A stretch of 64,000 nt of DNA from an uncultured Pseudomonadota bacterium. GTDB taxonomy: Bacteria; Myxococcota_A; UBA796; SXON01. Positions 8,033 to 16,732 of this stretch are shown here, piece by piece; position 1 is the first letter of the stretch; each line of letters opens with the position of its first letter. Location: NCBI GenBank assembly GCA_903885375.1, contig CAISIK010000129.1, positions 124,001 to 188,000 of the forward strand, read 5' to 3'. The notes beneath the pieces are model-generated. The model searched no databases, was not told the origin of the DNA, and saw nothing but the letters and a program-made list of their open reading frames with translations. A program made the position numbers and the translations under genes.

Positions 8033-8866
8033 TCAGCTCTGGAGGAGCTGCGTAACGGACTGGCCGAGACCCTTCGCCTGCGCGAGGACGGCGACACCGG
8101 CCTGTTGCATGATCTGCCACTTGGACAGGTTGGCCGTCTCTTCGCCGAAGTCCGCGTCGCGGATCGCGCTCTCTGCCGCCTTGGTGTTCTCCGAGAACAC
8201 TTCGAGGTTGTTCAGCGCGCTGTTCATCCGGTTTTCCGCAGCACCGAGCTGCGAACGGTAGGCGCTGACGGTTTCGATCGCGGTGTCGATGAGCGTGATC
8301 GAGGAGAGCGCGCCGGCCGACGTGCCCAGGTCGATGGCGCCGGAGTCCACGCCCAGCGTGGACCCGCGGAGGTCGCCGAGCGTGATGGCCACCTGGTCGT
8401 CGCTCGTGGCGCCGATGCCGACCTGCACGTTCACCAAGGTGTCGGAGCCGTCGGCCAGCTTCATGCCGTTGAACTCGGTCACGTTGGCGATGCGGTCCAC
8501 TTCCGAGGCGATCTGCAGGTACTCGTCCTGGATGTACTGGCGCTCGTCGTCGCCGAGCGTTTCCGAGGCGCTCTGGACCGCGAGCTCGCGCATGCGGCCG
8601 AGGATGGAGGTGACCTCCGCGCTCGCGCCTTCGGCCACGGCCACCATGCTGATGCCATCGCCGATGTTGCGCTGCGCCACCCGCGAGGACGAGTACGCGA
8701 CCTTGAGATTCTCGGCGACGCCCATGCCCGCCGCGTCGTCCGCGGCACTGGCGATTCGCAACCCCGAAGAGATGCGTTGGAAAGCCTTCGAGAGGTGACG
8801 ACCAGTATGCCCGAGCTTGGTGAGGGCAGAGTTGGCGGCCGTATTGGTGTTGACGGTGATTGCCAT
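8033..8866 (-). CDS. fliC: flagellin (copy 1)
   Basis: The protein is 277 aa, a short flagellin consisting of the D0/D1 domains with almost no surface domain. The N-terminal D0/D1 shows NTNTAANSALTKLGHTG, QRISSGLRIASAADDAAG and VAQRNIGDGISM. The C-terminal half shows ENRMNSALNNLEVFSENTKA, ESAIRDADFGEETANLSK and the ending QSVTQLLQS. AAAGGAG precedes the ATG by eight bases. It is flanked by terminators on both sides, so it is a single-gene transcript. It is clearly paralogous to the flagellin immediately upstream. Confidence 0.96.
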   Translation of the reverse strand: MAITVNTNTAANSALTKLGHTGRHLSKAFQRISSGLRIASAADDAAGMGVAENLKVAYSSSRVAQRNIGDGISMVAVAEGASAEVTSILGRMRELAVQSASETLGDDERQYIQDEYLQIASEVDRIANVTEFNGMKLADGSDTLVNVQVGIGATSDDQVAITLGDLRGSTLGVDSGAIDLGTSAGALSSITLIDTAIETVSAYRSQLGAAENRMNSALNNLEVFSENTKAAESAIRDADFGEETANLSKWQIMQQAGVAVLAQAKGLGQSVTQLLQS

Positions 8867-8880
8867 TCTTTTCTCCTTTT

Positions 8881-8902
8881 CGGGGTCTGCCCGATGACCC
8901 CG
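8881..8902 (-). promoter_or_regulatory. hairpin in the flagellin 1 leader
   Basis: A perfect 7-bp inverted repeat (CGGGGTC at 8881-8887, GACCCCG at 8896-8902) with an 8-base loop sits just upstream of the AAAGGAG ribosome-binding site of flagellin 1. It has no T run, so it is not a terminator. It may stabilise the message or affect translation. The other flagellin leader does not have it. No convincing sigma28 or sigma54 promoter was found upstream. Confidence 0.4.
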
Positions 8903-8949
8903 ATTCGGTCTGGAGTGGAATGGCTTGAGGGAGAAGTTGCGGTCCCCCC

Positions 8950-8991
8950 AAAAAAACGAAGCGGCACCCGACCCGGAGGCCGGATGCCGCC
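8950..8991 (-). terminator. intrinsic terminator after flagellin 2
   Basis: A long GC-rich stem on the minus strand (GCGGCA...TGCCGC outer arms at 8961-8966 and 8985-8990, with further pairing inside) is followed by TTCG and seven T. It lies just downstream of the flagellin 2 stop and separates the two flagellin transcripts. Confidence 0.85.
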
Positions 8992-9001
8992 CGTTTCACG
9001 C

Positions 9002-9832
9002 CTACTGGAGGAGCTGCAGGGCGCCCTGGTTCACGCTCTTCGCCTGGGCGAGGATCGCGGTGCCGGCCTGCTGGAGAATCTGGTTCTTGCTCATCTCCGA
9101 GGTTTCGTACCCGAAGTCGGCGTCGCGGATGGCGCTCTCGGCCGCCATGGTGTTCTCCGTGAAGCTCTCGAGGTTGTTGAGCGCGCTTCCGAGGCGGTTC
9201 TCGACGGCACCGTAGTCGGAGCGGTACCCGCTCACCATGCTGATCGCGTCGTCGATCACCGAGATGGCCGAGCTCGCGCCGCCGCTGGTGCTCATGTCGA
9301 CGCTGCCGGTGTCCACGCCGAGCGTGGCGGCGGTGAGGTCGCCGAGGGTGATGCTCACCTGATCATCGGCGGTGGCGTTGATGCCCACCTGCACGCCGAC
9401 CGTGGTGCTGGAACCATCGGTGAGCTTCTTGCCGTTGAACTCGGTGACGTTGGCGATGCGGTCCACTTCGGCGGACAGCGCCGTGAATTCGTCCTGGACG
9501 TAGGCGCGCTCGTCGTCGCCGAGGGTCTCGGAAGCGCTCTGGACGGCCAGTTCGCGCATACGACCGAGGATGTTGCCGACTTCCGAGGAGGCGCCTTCCG
9601 CCACCGCGATCATCGAGACGCCGTCGCCGACGTTCCGCTGGGCGACCTTGGCCGACTTGGCGGCCACCTTGAGGTTCTCGGCCACGCCGAGACCGGCGGC
9701 GTCGTCGGCCGCCTTGGAAACGCGGAGGCCGCTGGAGATGCGCTGGAAGGAACCGGACAGGGCGCGACCCGCCTTGTTCAGCTGGGTCATCGCGCGGTTG
9801 GCGGCGGTGTTGGTGTTGACGGTCATGGCCAT
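9002..9832 (-). CDS. fliC: flagellin (copy 2)
   Basis: The protein is 276 aa and nearly co-linear with flagellin 1. Both share the AVQSASETLGDDER and DRIANVTEFNG segments and the DADFG..T..(L/M)SK C-terminal helix. It also lacks a bulky D2/D3 surface region. The start is ATG, preceded by AGAGGGG. It has its own terminator downstream and lies behind the flgL terminator, so it is transcribed alone. Two short flagellins in tandem suggest a two-component filament or dosage doubling. Confidence 0.96.
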   Translation of the reverse strand: MAMTVNTNTAANRAMTQLNKAGRALSGSFQRISSGLRVSKAADDAAGLGVAENLKVAAKSAKVAQRNVGDGVSMIAVAEGASSEVGNILGRMRELAVQSASETLGDDERAYVQDEFTALSAEVDRIANVTEFNGKKLTDGSSTTVGVQVGINATADDQVSITLGDLTAATLGVDTGSVDMSTSGGASSAISVIDDAISMVSGYRSDYGAVENRLGSALNNLESFTENTMAAESAIRDADFGYETSEMSKNQILQQAGTAILAQAKSVNQGALQLLQ

Positions 9833-9947
9833 GGTGTTTTCCCCTCTTTGGTGCGTTCGGGGCGGCGGACTTGCTCACCCGAAACCATGATCGGAGTGAC
9901 AGTGACGACCCATGAGGCCCCGGAGGCGAACTTCGAAAAAAGATCCG

Positions 9948-9980
9948 AAAAAAACGAAGGGCCGGCACTCGGCCGGCCCC
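9948..9980 (-). terminator. intrinsic terminator after flgL
   Basis: On the minus strand a perfect 8-bp stem (GGGCCGGC/GCCGGCCC, arms 9972-9979 and 9959-9966) is followed by TTCG and seven T. It sits 18 bases after the flgL stop and closes the flgM-flgN-flgK-flgL unit. Confidence 0.85.
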
Positions 9981-9997
9981 CTCCCCTGCTCGAAAGC

Positions 9998-10870
9998 TCA
10001 GATGAGATCGAAGAGATTCTGCGATTTGCCCGAGGCCGCGACCTGCAGGGCGGTGCTGTAGGCCTGCCGCAGCTCCGACAACTTCATGTAGGTTTCGGCC
10101 GGGTCGGCCGCCACCAGATCGTCCATACGGGTGCCCAGCTCGCTCTGCAGCGCCGCGGCGAGCTCGGTGGCATCATCGGCCACGTTGGTTTCCGTGCCGA
10201 CGCCGGCGCGGGACTGCATCACCTGATCGAGCGAAGTGTCGAGGTCGGTGAGCGACGCTTCCACGCTGGCGGTGTCATCCGCGTTCAGCGCGGTGACGAG
10301 GCCATCGAGCATGCCCAGAACGTCCACGTCGCCCTGGAACACCGAGGAGCCATCGAGCCCCGTGGTGACCCAGGTATCGGCGCCCACGCGGGAGCGCGGC
10401 TCGTCGGTGCTGCCGGCGTAGGTGCCGGCGTCATCGAAAGGGGCAGTGTCCCAGGCGGTGCCGGCGAACAGGTACCGGCCGGCAAAGTTGCTGTTGGCGG
10501 CCTGGAGCACGGTGGTGCGCAGCGACTCCACCTCCAGCGCGATGTAGCCACGCTGCTCCGCGCTCACGACATCGCCGGAGGCCTGCACCACCAACTCGCG
10601 CACGCGCGTGAGGGCGTCGTGCACCCGCCCGAGCTCGCTGTCCATCTGGTTGAGCTGGGCGACCGCCTGGCTGGCGTTCTGCTGGTACACGTCCTGATCG
10701 AGCGTGGTGGCGTTCAGCCGGTCGACCTGGGCCAGCAACGCCGGCGCGTCGGAGGGCCGGTTGACCAGCAGGCCGGTGACCGCCTGCTCCTCCACCTCGC
10801 GCGTGCGCGAAGCATTGGTGGAGAGGTTCTGGCGAACCATCTCCCAGAGACCGGCCTGGGTGACGCGCAT
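9998..10870 (-). CDS. flgL: hook-filament junction protein FlgL
   Basis: The protein is 290 aa, the normal size for HAP3. The N-terminus is flagellin-like (MRVTQAGLWEMVRQNLS.NAS, then NRPSDAPALL). The middle has NSNFAGRYLFAGT, a hallmark of FlgL, and the C-terminus ends MKLSELRQAYSTALQVAASG...LFDLI. It forms the distal junction between hook and filament. It starts three bases after the flgK stop and is followed by a strong terminator. Confidence 0.94.
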   Translation of the reverse strand: MRVTQAGLWEMVRQNLSTNASRTREVEEQAVTGLLVNRPSDAPALLAQVDRLNATTLDQDVYQQNASQAVAQLNQMDSELGRVHDALTRVRELVVQASGDVVSAEQRGYIALEVESLRTTVLQAANSNFAGRYLFAGTAWDTAPFDDAGTYAGSTDEPRSRVGADTWVTTGLDGSSVFQGDVDVLGMLDGLVTALNADDTASVEASLTDLDTSLDQVMQSRAGVGTETNVADDATELAAALQSELGTRMDDLVAADPAETYMKLSELRQAYSTALQVAASGKSQNLFDLI

Positions 10871-10872
10871 GA

Positions 10873-12258
10873 TCAGCCTCCGAGTTGGAGAAGGGTACGA
10901 AGCAGCTCGTCCGCCGCGCTCAGCACCTTCGCGGAGGCGCGGTAGGCCGCCTGGTACTCGAGGAGGTGCGTGGCTTCTTCGTCGGTGTTCACCCCGGAGA
11001 TCGACTCCCGGAGCGTTTCGAGGTCGGAGAGCAGGGCGGCTTGCGCCTCGCTGTCGCTGTCGGCGGCGGCGACGGCCGTGCCGACGTCCGCCACGATGGC
11101 GCTGGCGGCCGCGCGCGCGGTGCCGTCGGCGAACAGGGTGGCATCATCTTCCAGCGCGAGCAGCGCTTCGAGGTTCACCCCGTCGCCCGCGCGCGCCGTG
11201 GCGGCACCCGCGAAGGCGAGCAGGGAGGCATCGTCCTGCACCGCGGCGCTGACCGTGAGCCCCGCGGCCGCGCCGCTTGCCGAGGCGCCCACATCGAAGA
11301 GGTCGCTGCCGGCCGCGCCCGAGGCATCGAAACCCAGCGCGTTCTGCGTGTTGAAGGCGCTGCCCACCGTGAAGGCGAACTCGTCGAGGTCGTCGGCCCA
11401 TCCGGACATCCGACTGCGCGCGGCCACGAGGCCGCCGACGGCGCCGCCCACCTCGCCGGTGATGTCGAAGGTGCCGCCGTCCATGCCGATGCTCACCACC
11501 GGCTCTCCGGCCGCGTTCTCCGACAGGGAGAGGGGCCGGTAGTCGCCGAGTCCGGCAGCCACGTGCCCCGCGACGTACACCACTGCCTGACCGTCGGCCT
11601 TGAGCTCCACGGTGGCACCCACCGACGAGGCCAGCTCGCCCAGGAGCTGGTCGCGGCGGTCGAGCAGGTCGGCGGGGCCCGAGGCGGCGCCGCTGTGGCC
11701 GATCGCGGCGTTGAGCTCCGCGACCTCCGCGAGCGCGTCGTTCACCGCGTCGAGCGACGCGCCAAGCTCCTCCTCCGCGCCGGTCATGGCATCCTGGAGG
11801 CCATCGGCGATCCGGGCCACCGTGCTGGCAAACGAGGTCATGGCGTGGACCACGGCCTGCCGCTGCGAAGCGTCGCTCGGGTCGGCGGTGGCGCTGCCCA
11901 GCGCATCGAACACCAGGTCCAGCGACTCGCCGAGGCCGGTGGTGTTGGTGGCGTCGAAGTAACCTTCCACCCCGCTGAGCTGGCGGGAGAGGGTGCTCGA
12001 CGCGCTCTCGGCGCCGGTGGCGTCCACGAGCCGGACCCCGAGGAGCCGATCGGTGGCCCGCGTGACGCCGGCCGCGTAGGCGCCCTGCCCCACGAAGAGC
12101 GCGCCCTGTTGCACGGGCGCCATCTGCTGGGTGCGCAGGCTGCGCCGGGTGAACCCCGGCGTGCGGGCCCCCGTGACGTTCTGCGAGGTGACGTCGATGC
12201 CCGCCGATGCCACGGCGAGGCCACGCGCCCCCACGCTGAGCGCCCCGAAGAGGCTCAC
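10873..12258 (-). CDS. flgK: hook-filament junction protein FlgK
   Basis: The protein is 461 aa with a GTG start overlapping the flgN stop (GTGA). The N-terminus has LSVGARGLAVASAGIDVTSQ and NV.GARTPGFTRR, the rod/hook motif of FlgK. The C-terminus has SGVNTDEEATHLLEYQAAYR and ASAKVLSAADELLRTLLQL, typical of FlgK. The middle is Ala/Asp-rich and variable. It is HAP1, joining hook and filament together with FlgL. Confidence 0.94.
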   Translation of the reverse strand: MSLFGALSVGARGLAVASAGIDVTSQNVTGARTPGFTRRSLRTQQMAPVQQGALFVGQGAYAAGVTRATDRLLGVRLVDATGAESASSTLSRQLSGVEGYFDATNTTGLGESLDLVFDALGSATADPSDASQRQAVVHAMTSFASTVARIADGLQDAMTGAEEELGASLDAVNDALAEVAELNAAIGHSGAASGPADLLDRRDQLLGELASSVGATVELKADGQAVVYVAGHVAAGLGDYRPLSLSENAAGEPVVSIGMDGGTFDITGEVGGAVGGLVAARSRMSGWADDLDEFAFTVGSAFNTQNALGFDASGAAGSDLFDVGASASGAAAGLTVSAAVQDDASLLAFAGAATARAGDGVNLEALLALEDDATLFADGTARAAASAIVADVGTAVAAADSDSEAQAALLSDLETLRESISGVNTDEEATHLLEYQAAYRASAKVLSAADELLRTLLQLGG

Positions 12259-12587
12259 GAGGCGCTCCGGAGCATGCCGCGCCGGCTGTAGGTGGTCGGG
12301 GCACGCTCCGGCGCCATCGCCGCAATGGCACCGAGCACGTTCTCGCCGCAGGCGCGGATGCGCGCGTCGAGCGCCCGGATCTGGCGCGCGAGCTGGGTGA
12401 GCTTGGCGCGCCGCTCGGCATCGGCACCCGCGAAGGCCTTCGGGTCGAGGCTCTCCTGCAGCGTGTGGCGCGTGTCGGTAGCGGCACGGAGCGCCGCCGC
12501 GTTGGCGGTCCGCGCGGCCGAGAGCTGCAGCTCGACGGCGGCGAGGAGCTCCTGCAAGGCCTGATCGGCTTCCTGGGCGGGCGTCAT
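12255..12587 (-). CDS. flgN: FlgN-like flagellar export chaperone
   Basis: The protein is 110 aa and entirely helical in composition, with Ala/Leu/Arg heptads, no cysteine and no signal peptide. It lies between flgM and flgK with two- and four-base junctions, exactly where flgN (chaperone of FlgK and FlgL) is usually found. FlgN is poorly conserved, so the call rests on size, helical content and position. Confidence 0.68.
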   Translation of the reverse strand: MTPAQEADQALQELLAAVELQLSAARTANAAALRAATDTRHTLQESLDPKAFAGADAERRAKLTQLARQIRALDARIRACGENVLGAIAAMAPERAPTTYSRRGMLRSAS

Positions 12588-12588
12588 C

Positions 12589-12867
12589 CTAGAGGTCCAT
12601 CAGGAGGCCGCGCACGGCGGCGTCGTAGTCGGCCTCGGTGCCGAGGCGCCCAGCCGCGATGTCAGCCCGGGCCTGCGCCACCTTGTCCACGCGCACCTCG
12701 CCGTAGGGCGCTGTGCGAGTGGCCTGCTGCAGCTGGGCGAGGAACCCGCTCCGCTGCATGGCGGCCGCGGGGCCGGCCACCGGGGCGGCCGTGGGCGCCG
12801 AGACGTTGCCGACGCGGCTGTAGGTGATGGGGCTGGGCGTCGCGATGGATGGTGCAGAAATCTTCAC
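12589..12867 (-). CDS. flgM: anti-sigma28 factor FlgM-like
   Basis: The protein is 92 aa. The first 55 residues are disordered and Pro/Ala-rich. The C-terminal 37 residues carry the FlgM pattern VRVDKVAQARADIAAG, RLGTEADYDAAVRGLLMDL, which wraps the sigma28 factor FliA. It heads the flgM-flgN-flgK-flgL unit as in many proteobacteria. Its presence implies that the flagellin genes are controlled by sigma28, although a clean sigma28 promoter was not visible. Confidence 0.8.
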   Translation of the reverse strand: MKISAPSIATPSPITYSRVGNVSAPTAAPVAGPAAAMQRSGFLAQLQQATRTAPYGEVRVDKVAQARADIAAGRLGTEADYDAAVRGLLMDL

Positions 12868-12927
12868 GGCTGCCTCCTGCGATCCGATTCGGGCAGCCTC
12901 CGGGGAACTTGAGGCCGCTCCCAGGAA

Positions 12928-13710
12928 TCAGCGATCTTTTTCGCCGAGGGGGGCCAGACCGCCCCAGGTGACCGGATCAACCGGCTTCCCATCGCGCCGA
13001 ACTTCGAAGTGGAGATGCGGGCCGGTGCTGCGACCCGTGCTCCCCACGGTGGCGATCGACTGACCCGCGGCAACCGCCTCGCCGGCCCGCACCGCGAGGT
13101 CGCGGCAGTGGGCGTAGCGGGTTTCGGAGCCGTCCGGGTGCGCCACGATGACCACGTTGCCGTAGCCGCCGCGGGTGCCGGCGAACCGGACCACGCCCGC
13201 GGCCGCCGCGCGGATCGGCGTTCCCGCCGCCGCGCCGAAGTCCACACCGTGGTGCTGGCGCTCGCCGCCATGGAAGGGGTCGCGCCGCGCGCCGAACCCG
13301 CTGGTGACGCGAAGCCCCTCGCCGACGGCCCGCCCCGCGGCATGGCCCACCTCCTTCGGCGAGGCGGGCGCGACAACGGCGGCCGGTTCGGCCTCGCCGT
13401 GCGCCTTCCTGCGCGCCTGGAGGGAGCCCACGAGGCTCGACTGCAGCCCGAAGCCGCCCGTCTCCGCCACCCGCTCGCCGATCTCCTGATCGAAGAGGTC
13501 GGCGAAAGCGGACATGCCGCTGCCCGACCAGGGACCATCCTTCACCGTCTCGCGCATCTGCTTCGAGAGGAAGGCCACCATCCACGCCTCGAACTTGCGC
13601 GCCGCCTCGGCATCGCTGTCGCCCACCTTCCCGTCGGGACCGGTCAGCGCGGCCAACGAAACAAGCGGGGAGCGGGAGGAGACGGAGTCCACATCGAGGG
13701 CTTCGGTCAA
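12928..13710 (-). CDS. flgJ: FlgJ-type rod-binding protein fused to an M23 peptidase
   Basis: The protein is 260 aa. Residues about 30-95 match the FlgJ N-terminal rod-cap domain (AARKFEAWMVAFLSKQMRET, ADLFDQEIGERVAE). Residues about 130-245 form a LytM/M23 zinc endopeptidase domain with H153/D157 in HHGVDFG and H232/H234 in HLHFEV, so all expected zinc ligands are present. In the best-studied FlgJ the second domain is a glucosaminidase; here an endopeptidase takes its place, presumably to open the wall for the rod. There is no signal peptide, as expected for FlgJ exported by the flagellar system. Confidence 0.85.
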   Translation of the reverse strand: MTEALDVDSVSSRSPLVSLAALTGPDGKVGDSDAEAARKFEAWMVAFLSKQMRETVKDGPWSGSGMSAFADLFDQEIGERVAETGGFGLQSSLVGSLQARRKAHGEAEPAAVVAPASPKEVGHAAGRAVGEGLRVTSGFGARRDPFHGGERQHHGVDFGAAAGTPIRAAAAGVVRFAGTRGGYGNVVIVAHPDGSETRYAHCRDLAVRAGEAVAAGQSIATVGSTGRSTGPHLHFEVRRDGKPVDPVTWGGLAPLGEKDR

Positions 13711-13800
13711 CCCAGTGAAGACTTTAGCCGGGGCGGCGCGATTCGCAGAAACCCGCTTCGCCCCAAAGGGACCGGGATTCGCGAATCGCCCGAACGACCC

Positions 13801-15405
13801 TCAGAAGCTCTCGGCCGCGCTGGGGGCCGCCGCGCCGGCATCCGCGCCGGTCATGCCCGTGAGGCGCGCCCGGTACGTGCCCAGCGCCTTCGCGCGCTCC
13901 ACCGCCGGCGAACGGAGCGCCTGCCGGAGCTGGTGGATGGCGGCCTTCGCCACCTTGCCCGCCGGCGCCATGTAGTCGCTCGTCATCACATCCACGACGC
14001 GGCGATCGATGAGCACCTTGAGCAGCGAGTGCGGGAAACGACCGCTTCGCGCGAGGAAGAGCAGCGTGTTGGTGTAGCTGTCGTGCCGCTCGAAGAACAT
14101 GCGGTCGTAGATTTCCGCCTTCTCGTCGTTCACGAGGCCATCGCGGCTCGCCAGCGTGTGGAGCGAGGTGCCCGGGTAGTAGATGACCGAGAACACCTGG
14201 AGCCGGTAGGGCTTCGGGAGTTCGCTCACCAGCCGCAGCGTGTCGAGCTTGTCCTCGATGGTTTCGTAGGCGAGATCGTAGATGAGGTCGTACTGCGGGG
14301 GCGCGGTACGATCCGTGTAGCGGGTGATGACCTCCGCGCTCTTGAGGATCTTGTCGTTGCCCATCGTGGAGCGCTTGAACATCTTCTGGATGCGCTTGCT
14401 GCCGTGCTCCACACCCATCTGGATGCAGTGCAGGCCGGCATCCACCAGCGCGCTGTACTTCTCGTCGGTGATCGTGCCGGGGCTGCCGAGGAGGTAGAAC
14501 GGATCGCCGATCTTCGCCTTGTACTGGGCGGCGAAGTCGAGGAGATCGGGCAGAGGGCGGCCGAAGAAGCTGTCGTCGGAGAACCAGATGAAATTGATGA
14601 AGGGGTATTCCCGCTTGATCGTTTCCAGCTCGCCGATGACGTGGGCCGTGCTGCGGTAGCGCACGTAGCGCTGCCGCTTGTAGAGGTCGCGGTAGAAGCT
14701 GTTGCCGCAGTAGGTGCAGGCGTGCGGGCAGCCACGGCCCGTCATCGTCTGGTAGCCGGTCTTCCCGAACATCCGGCTCACGGTGCCGTTGTGGAGGTAC
14801 CGGCGCAGCAGGTCCTTGGTGACCGGCATGAGCTGCCCCTCGAAGAGGATGTGGTGGTCCTCCCGGGAGAAGTCGGGGGCCGGGTAACGGTCGAGCTCCT
14901 GTTCGAGGCTGCCGGGCTGGTTGCGCACCACCTCGCTGCCCTTGCGCCACACGAGGCTCTTGATGCCATGCAGGTTCTGGCTGTCGCCGTTGGCGAGCTT
15001 GGTGCAGAGGTCCAGCATGAGGTCCTCGGCATCGCCGATGGCCACGTAGTCGGCCCAGCGCGCGCATTCGTCGGGGCGCACGGAGGGGTGGAACCCGCCC
15101 CACACCACCGGGATGCCCAGCCGCTCCTTCACCGCGCGGGTGATCTGCTTGCTGGAGTCGAAGTAGTGGGTCATCAAGGTGACGCCGACCAGATCGCTGT
15201 CCGCGCAGAGCGCGAGCATCTGGTCGATCACCTCGGGGGAGTAGCGGTCTTCGCTCATGCGAACGTGCACGCTCTCGCCATCGCCGGCGAAGTCGGGCAT
15301 GCAGATGACCTGCGTCTGGATGCCGTTCGCGCGCAGGTGCGCGCTGATGCTGCGAAGACCGTAGTTCGTGATGTCCGGATACGGACTGATGAGCGAGACC
15401 TTCAC
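13801..15405 (-). CDS. B12-binding-type radical SAM protein
   Basis: The protein is 534 aa. Residues about 1-150 form a Rossmann-like cobalamin-binding type domain without the usual DxHxxG base-off motif. The radical SAM CxxxCxxC cluster is at C226, C230 and C233 (GRGCPHACTYCGN). A TIM-barrel core follows, with FSDDSFFGRP and GSPGTITDE. The architecture is that of the BchE/methylase class, acting on unreactive carbons or P centres. It is the most downstream gene of a minus-strand set containing a sulfotransferase-like protein and two phosphohydrolases, so an envelope lipid or glycan substrate is plausible. Confidence 0.82.
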   Translation of the reverse strand: MKVSLISPYPDITNYGLRSISAHLRANGIQTQVICMPDFAGDGESVHVRMSEDRYSPEVIDQMLALCADSDLVGVTLMTHYFDSSKQITRAVKERLGIPVVWGGFHPSVRPDECARWADYVAIGDAEDLMLDLCTKLANGDSQNLHGIKSLVWRKGSEVVRNQPGSLEQELDRYPAPDFSREDHHILFEGQLMPVTKDLLRRYLHNGTVSRMFGKTGYQTMTGRGCPHACTYCGNSFYRDLYKRQRYVRYRSTAHVIGELETIKREYPFINFIWFSDDSFFGRPLPDLLDFAAQYKAKIGDPFYLLGSPGTITDEKYSALVDAGLHCIQMGVEHGSKRIQKMFKRSTMGNDKILKSAEVITRYTDRTAPPQYDLIYDLAYETIEDKLDTLRLVSELPKPYRLQVFSVIYYPGTSLHTLASRDGLVNDEKAEIYDRMFFERHDSYTNTLLFLARSGRFPHSLLKVLIDRRVVDVMTSDYMAPAGKVAKAAIHQLRQALRSPAVERAKALGTYRARLTGMTGADAGAAAPSAAESF

Positions 15406-15505
15406 GGGGCACCCCTTCGGGAGGTTCTATAGACGGAGCCGGAGGCGGCGTCCACTCCGCTGATGCGGCGATTCGACCGATGGTGACGCGGAACACGGTC
15501 GGGGA

Positions 15506-16036
15506 TCAGGCACCCCAGCCCGGCTTCTCCACGATCTCGGTGACCACGTCGGCATCGAGGATGACCTCGCGGGTGAACCGCTCCACCGCCTTGTACTCGG
15601 TCTTGCTGCCCGGGATGAACACGAGGACGCTGCCATCCTCGTGCTTCTCGAACTTGTAGATGAGCATTTCGGAGCGCGGGGCGGGGCGGCCGACGAGCTT
15701 CTTCTTGTCGAAGGGGGCGCCCCAGGCCATCAGCACCATCTCCTTCGACCAGCCCTGCTGCACCGCGCCATCCACGATGAGCTGCCGGATGTTCTCCGGG
15801 TACTGGTAGAAGACGTCGTACAGGTTGATGGGCGGAACGCGCTCGATCTTGATCGACTTGAGGTACTCGGTGCGCTCCTCTTCCGTCTTCAGCAGGAGGA
15901 AGCTCTTCTCCACCTCTTCGCTCATGAAGGGCTTCAAGGCGTAGTAGTGCTTGAACTCCTCATCGCCGAGGAACTTCACCCGGCTCTTCCACGAGCAGCC
16001 GCCGAGGAGGAGAGCGAAGACGAGCAGAAACCGCAT
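15506..16036 (-). CDS. small lipoprotein, unknown
   Basis: The protein is 176 aa with a clear lipobox (MRFLLVFALLLGGC, C14), so it is lipid-anchored. The mature part is mixed alpha/beta and notably rich in Lys, Glu and Tyr (DEEFKHYYALKPFMSEEVEK, YLKSIKIERVPP). The segment KEMVLMAWGAPFDKKKLV resembles the short repeats of SmpA/BamE-like lipoproteins, in which a GxP turn follows a helix. The identification stops there. It lies between the radical SAM gene and the sulfotransferase-like gene. Confidence 0.72.
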   Translation of the reverse strand: MRFLLVFALLLGGCSWKSRVKFLGDEEFKHYYALKPFMSEEVEKSFLLLKTEEERTEYLKSIKIERVPPINLYDVFYQYPENIRQLIVDGAVQQGWSKEMVLMAWGAPFDKKKLVGRPAPRSEMLIYKFEKHEDGSVLVFIPGSKTEYKAVERFTREVILDADVVTEIVEKPGWGA

Positions 16037-16109
16037 GGTCGATCCGGGAACGCCGAGGGGCTAACCGCCCTCGGGCCGTTCGACACCCGGGGGCCGGCGG
16101 GCCGCCGGC

Positions 16110-16721
16110 TCAGCCCTTGCGGTTGCGGTAGAGCTCGGCGTCGACCACTTCGCGCATCTTCGTTTCATCGAGCTTGCCGCCAAGGAAACCGTTCACGAGG
16201 CGGGCGGCGGCTGCGGGGTCCTTCACGGCGGTGTCGTAGCGCACTTCGAGCATCTCGAAGTTGGAGCGCTTGCGGGAGAGGATGCGCACGCTGGCCAGAT
16301 GGTTCATGTAGGCATCGACCATCATGCGGTCGTCGCTGTTGTCGACCTCGCCCCGGTGCTGGAGCATCTTGTTCTGGGAGGCGATGACCTCGCCGAGGTC
16401 GCGCCGCATGAACACGATGCGGTAGCGGTTGTCGTCGGGCAGGTCCTTCAGGAGCCAGGAGATGACCTTCAGCGCCTTGCCCCGCCCTTCGCGGACGTAG
16501 CTCTTGTCGGTTTCTTTCTCGAGGTCCTTCACCCGCTCGTATTCGTAGTAGCCCTTGGGGTTGTCGACGTCGGCCGTGCGGATGGAGTCGGTCATGATCG
16601 GCACCCCACCCGCTTCGAGCATCTTCATCATCATCGACGTGCCCGAGCGGGGGAGCCCGGAGACGACGACCAGCGGCTCACCGAGGTCCGCGCCGAAGAG
16701 TCGAGAGAAAAAGCCGGCCAT
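16110..16721 (-). CDS. sulfotransferase-family protein (short)
   Basis: The protein is 203 aa from the ATG at 16721, which leaves 11 bases to the upstream gene; an open extension further upstream is not supported. The PAPS 5'-phosphosulfate loop is visible as VSGLPRSGTSMM (G22-S29), and FMRRDLGEVIASQNKM (about residue 100) fits the 3'-phosphate binding region with Arg and Ser. Most family members have 260-300 residues, so this is a minimal version. The acceptor is unknown. Context suggests modification of an envelope component. Confidence 0.75.
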   Translation of the reverse strand: MAGFFSRLFGADLGEPLVVVSGLPRSGTSMMMKMLEAGGVPIMTDSIRTADVDNPKGYYEYERVKDLEKETDKSYVREGRGKALKVISWLLKDLPDDNRYRIVFMRRDLGEVIASQNKMLQHRGEVDNSDDRMMVDAYMNHLASVRILSRKRSNFEMLEVRYDTAVKDPAAAARLVNGFLGGKLDETKMREVVDAELYRNRKG

Positions 16722-16732
16722 GGTCGTTCCGT

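Noticed and set aside
8903-8940. Sigma28 promoter for flagellin 1
   Set aside because: TCAAGCCA and ACCGAATC are 11 bases apart as required, but each matches the consensus at only about half the positions, so it is not reported as a feature.
13776-13787. 12-bp perfect palindrome GATTCGCGAATC upstream of flgJ as an operator
   Set aside because: About sixteen palindromes of this length are expected by chance in 64 kb, and no second copy with the same spacing was seen.
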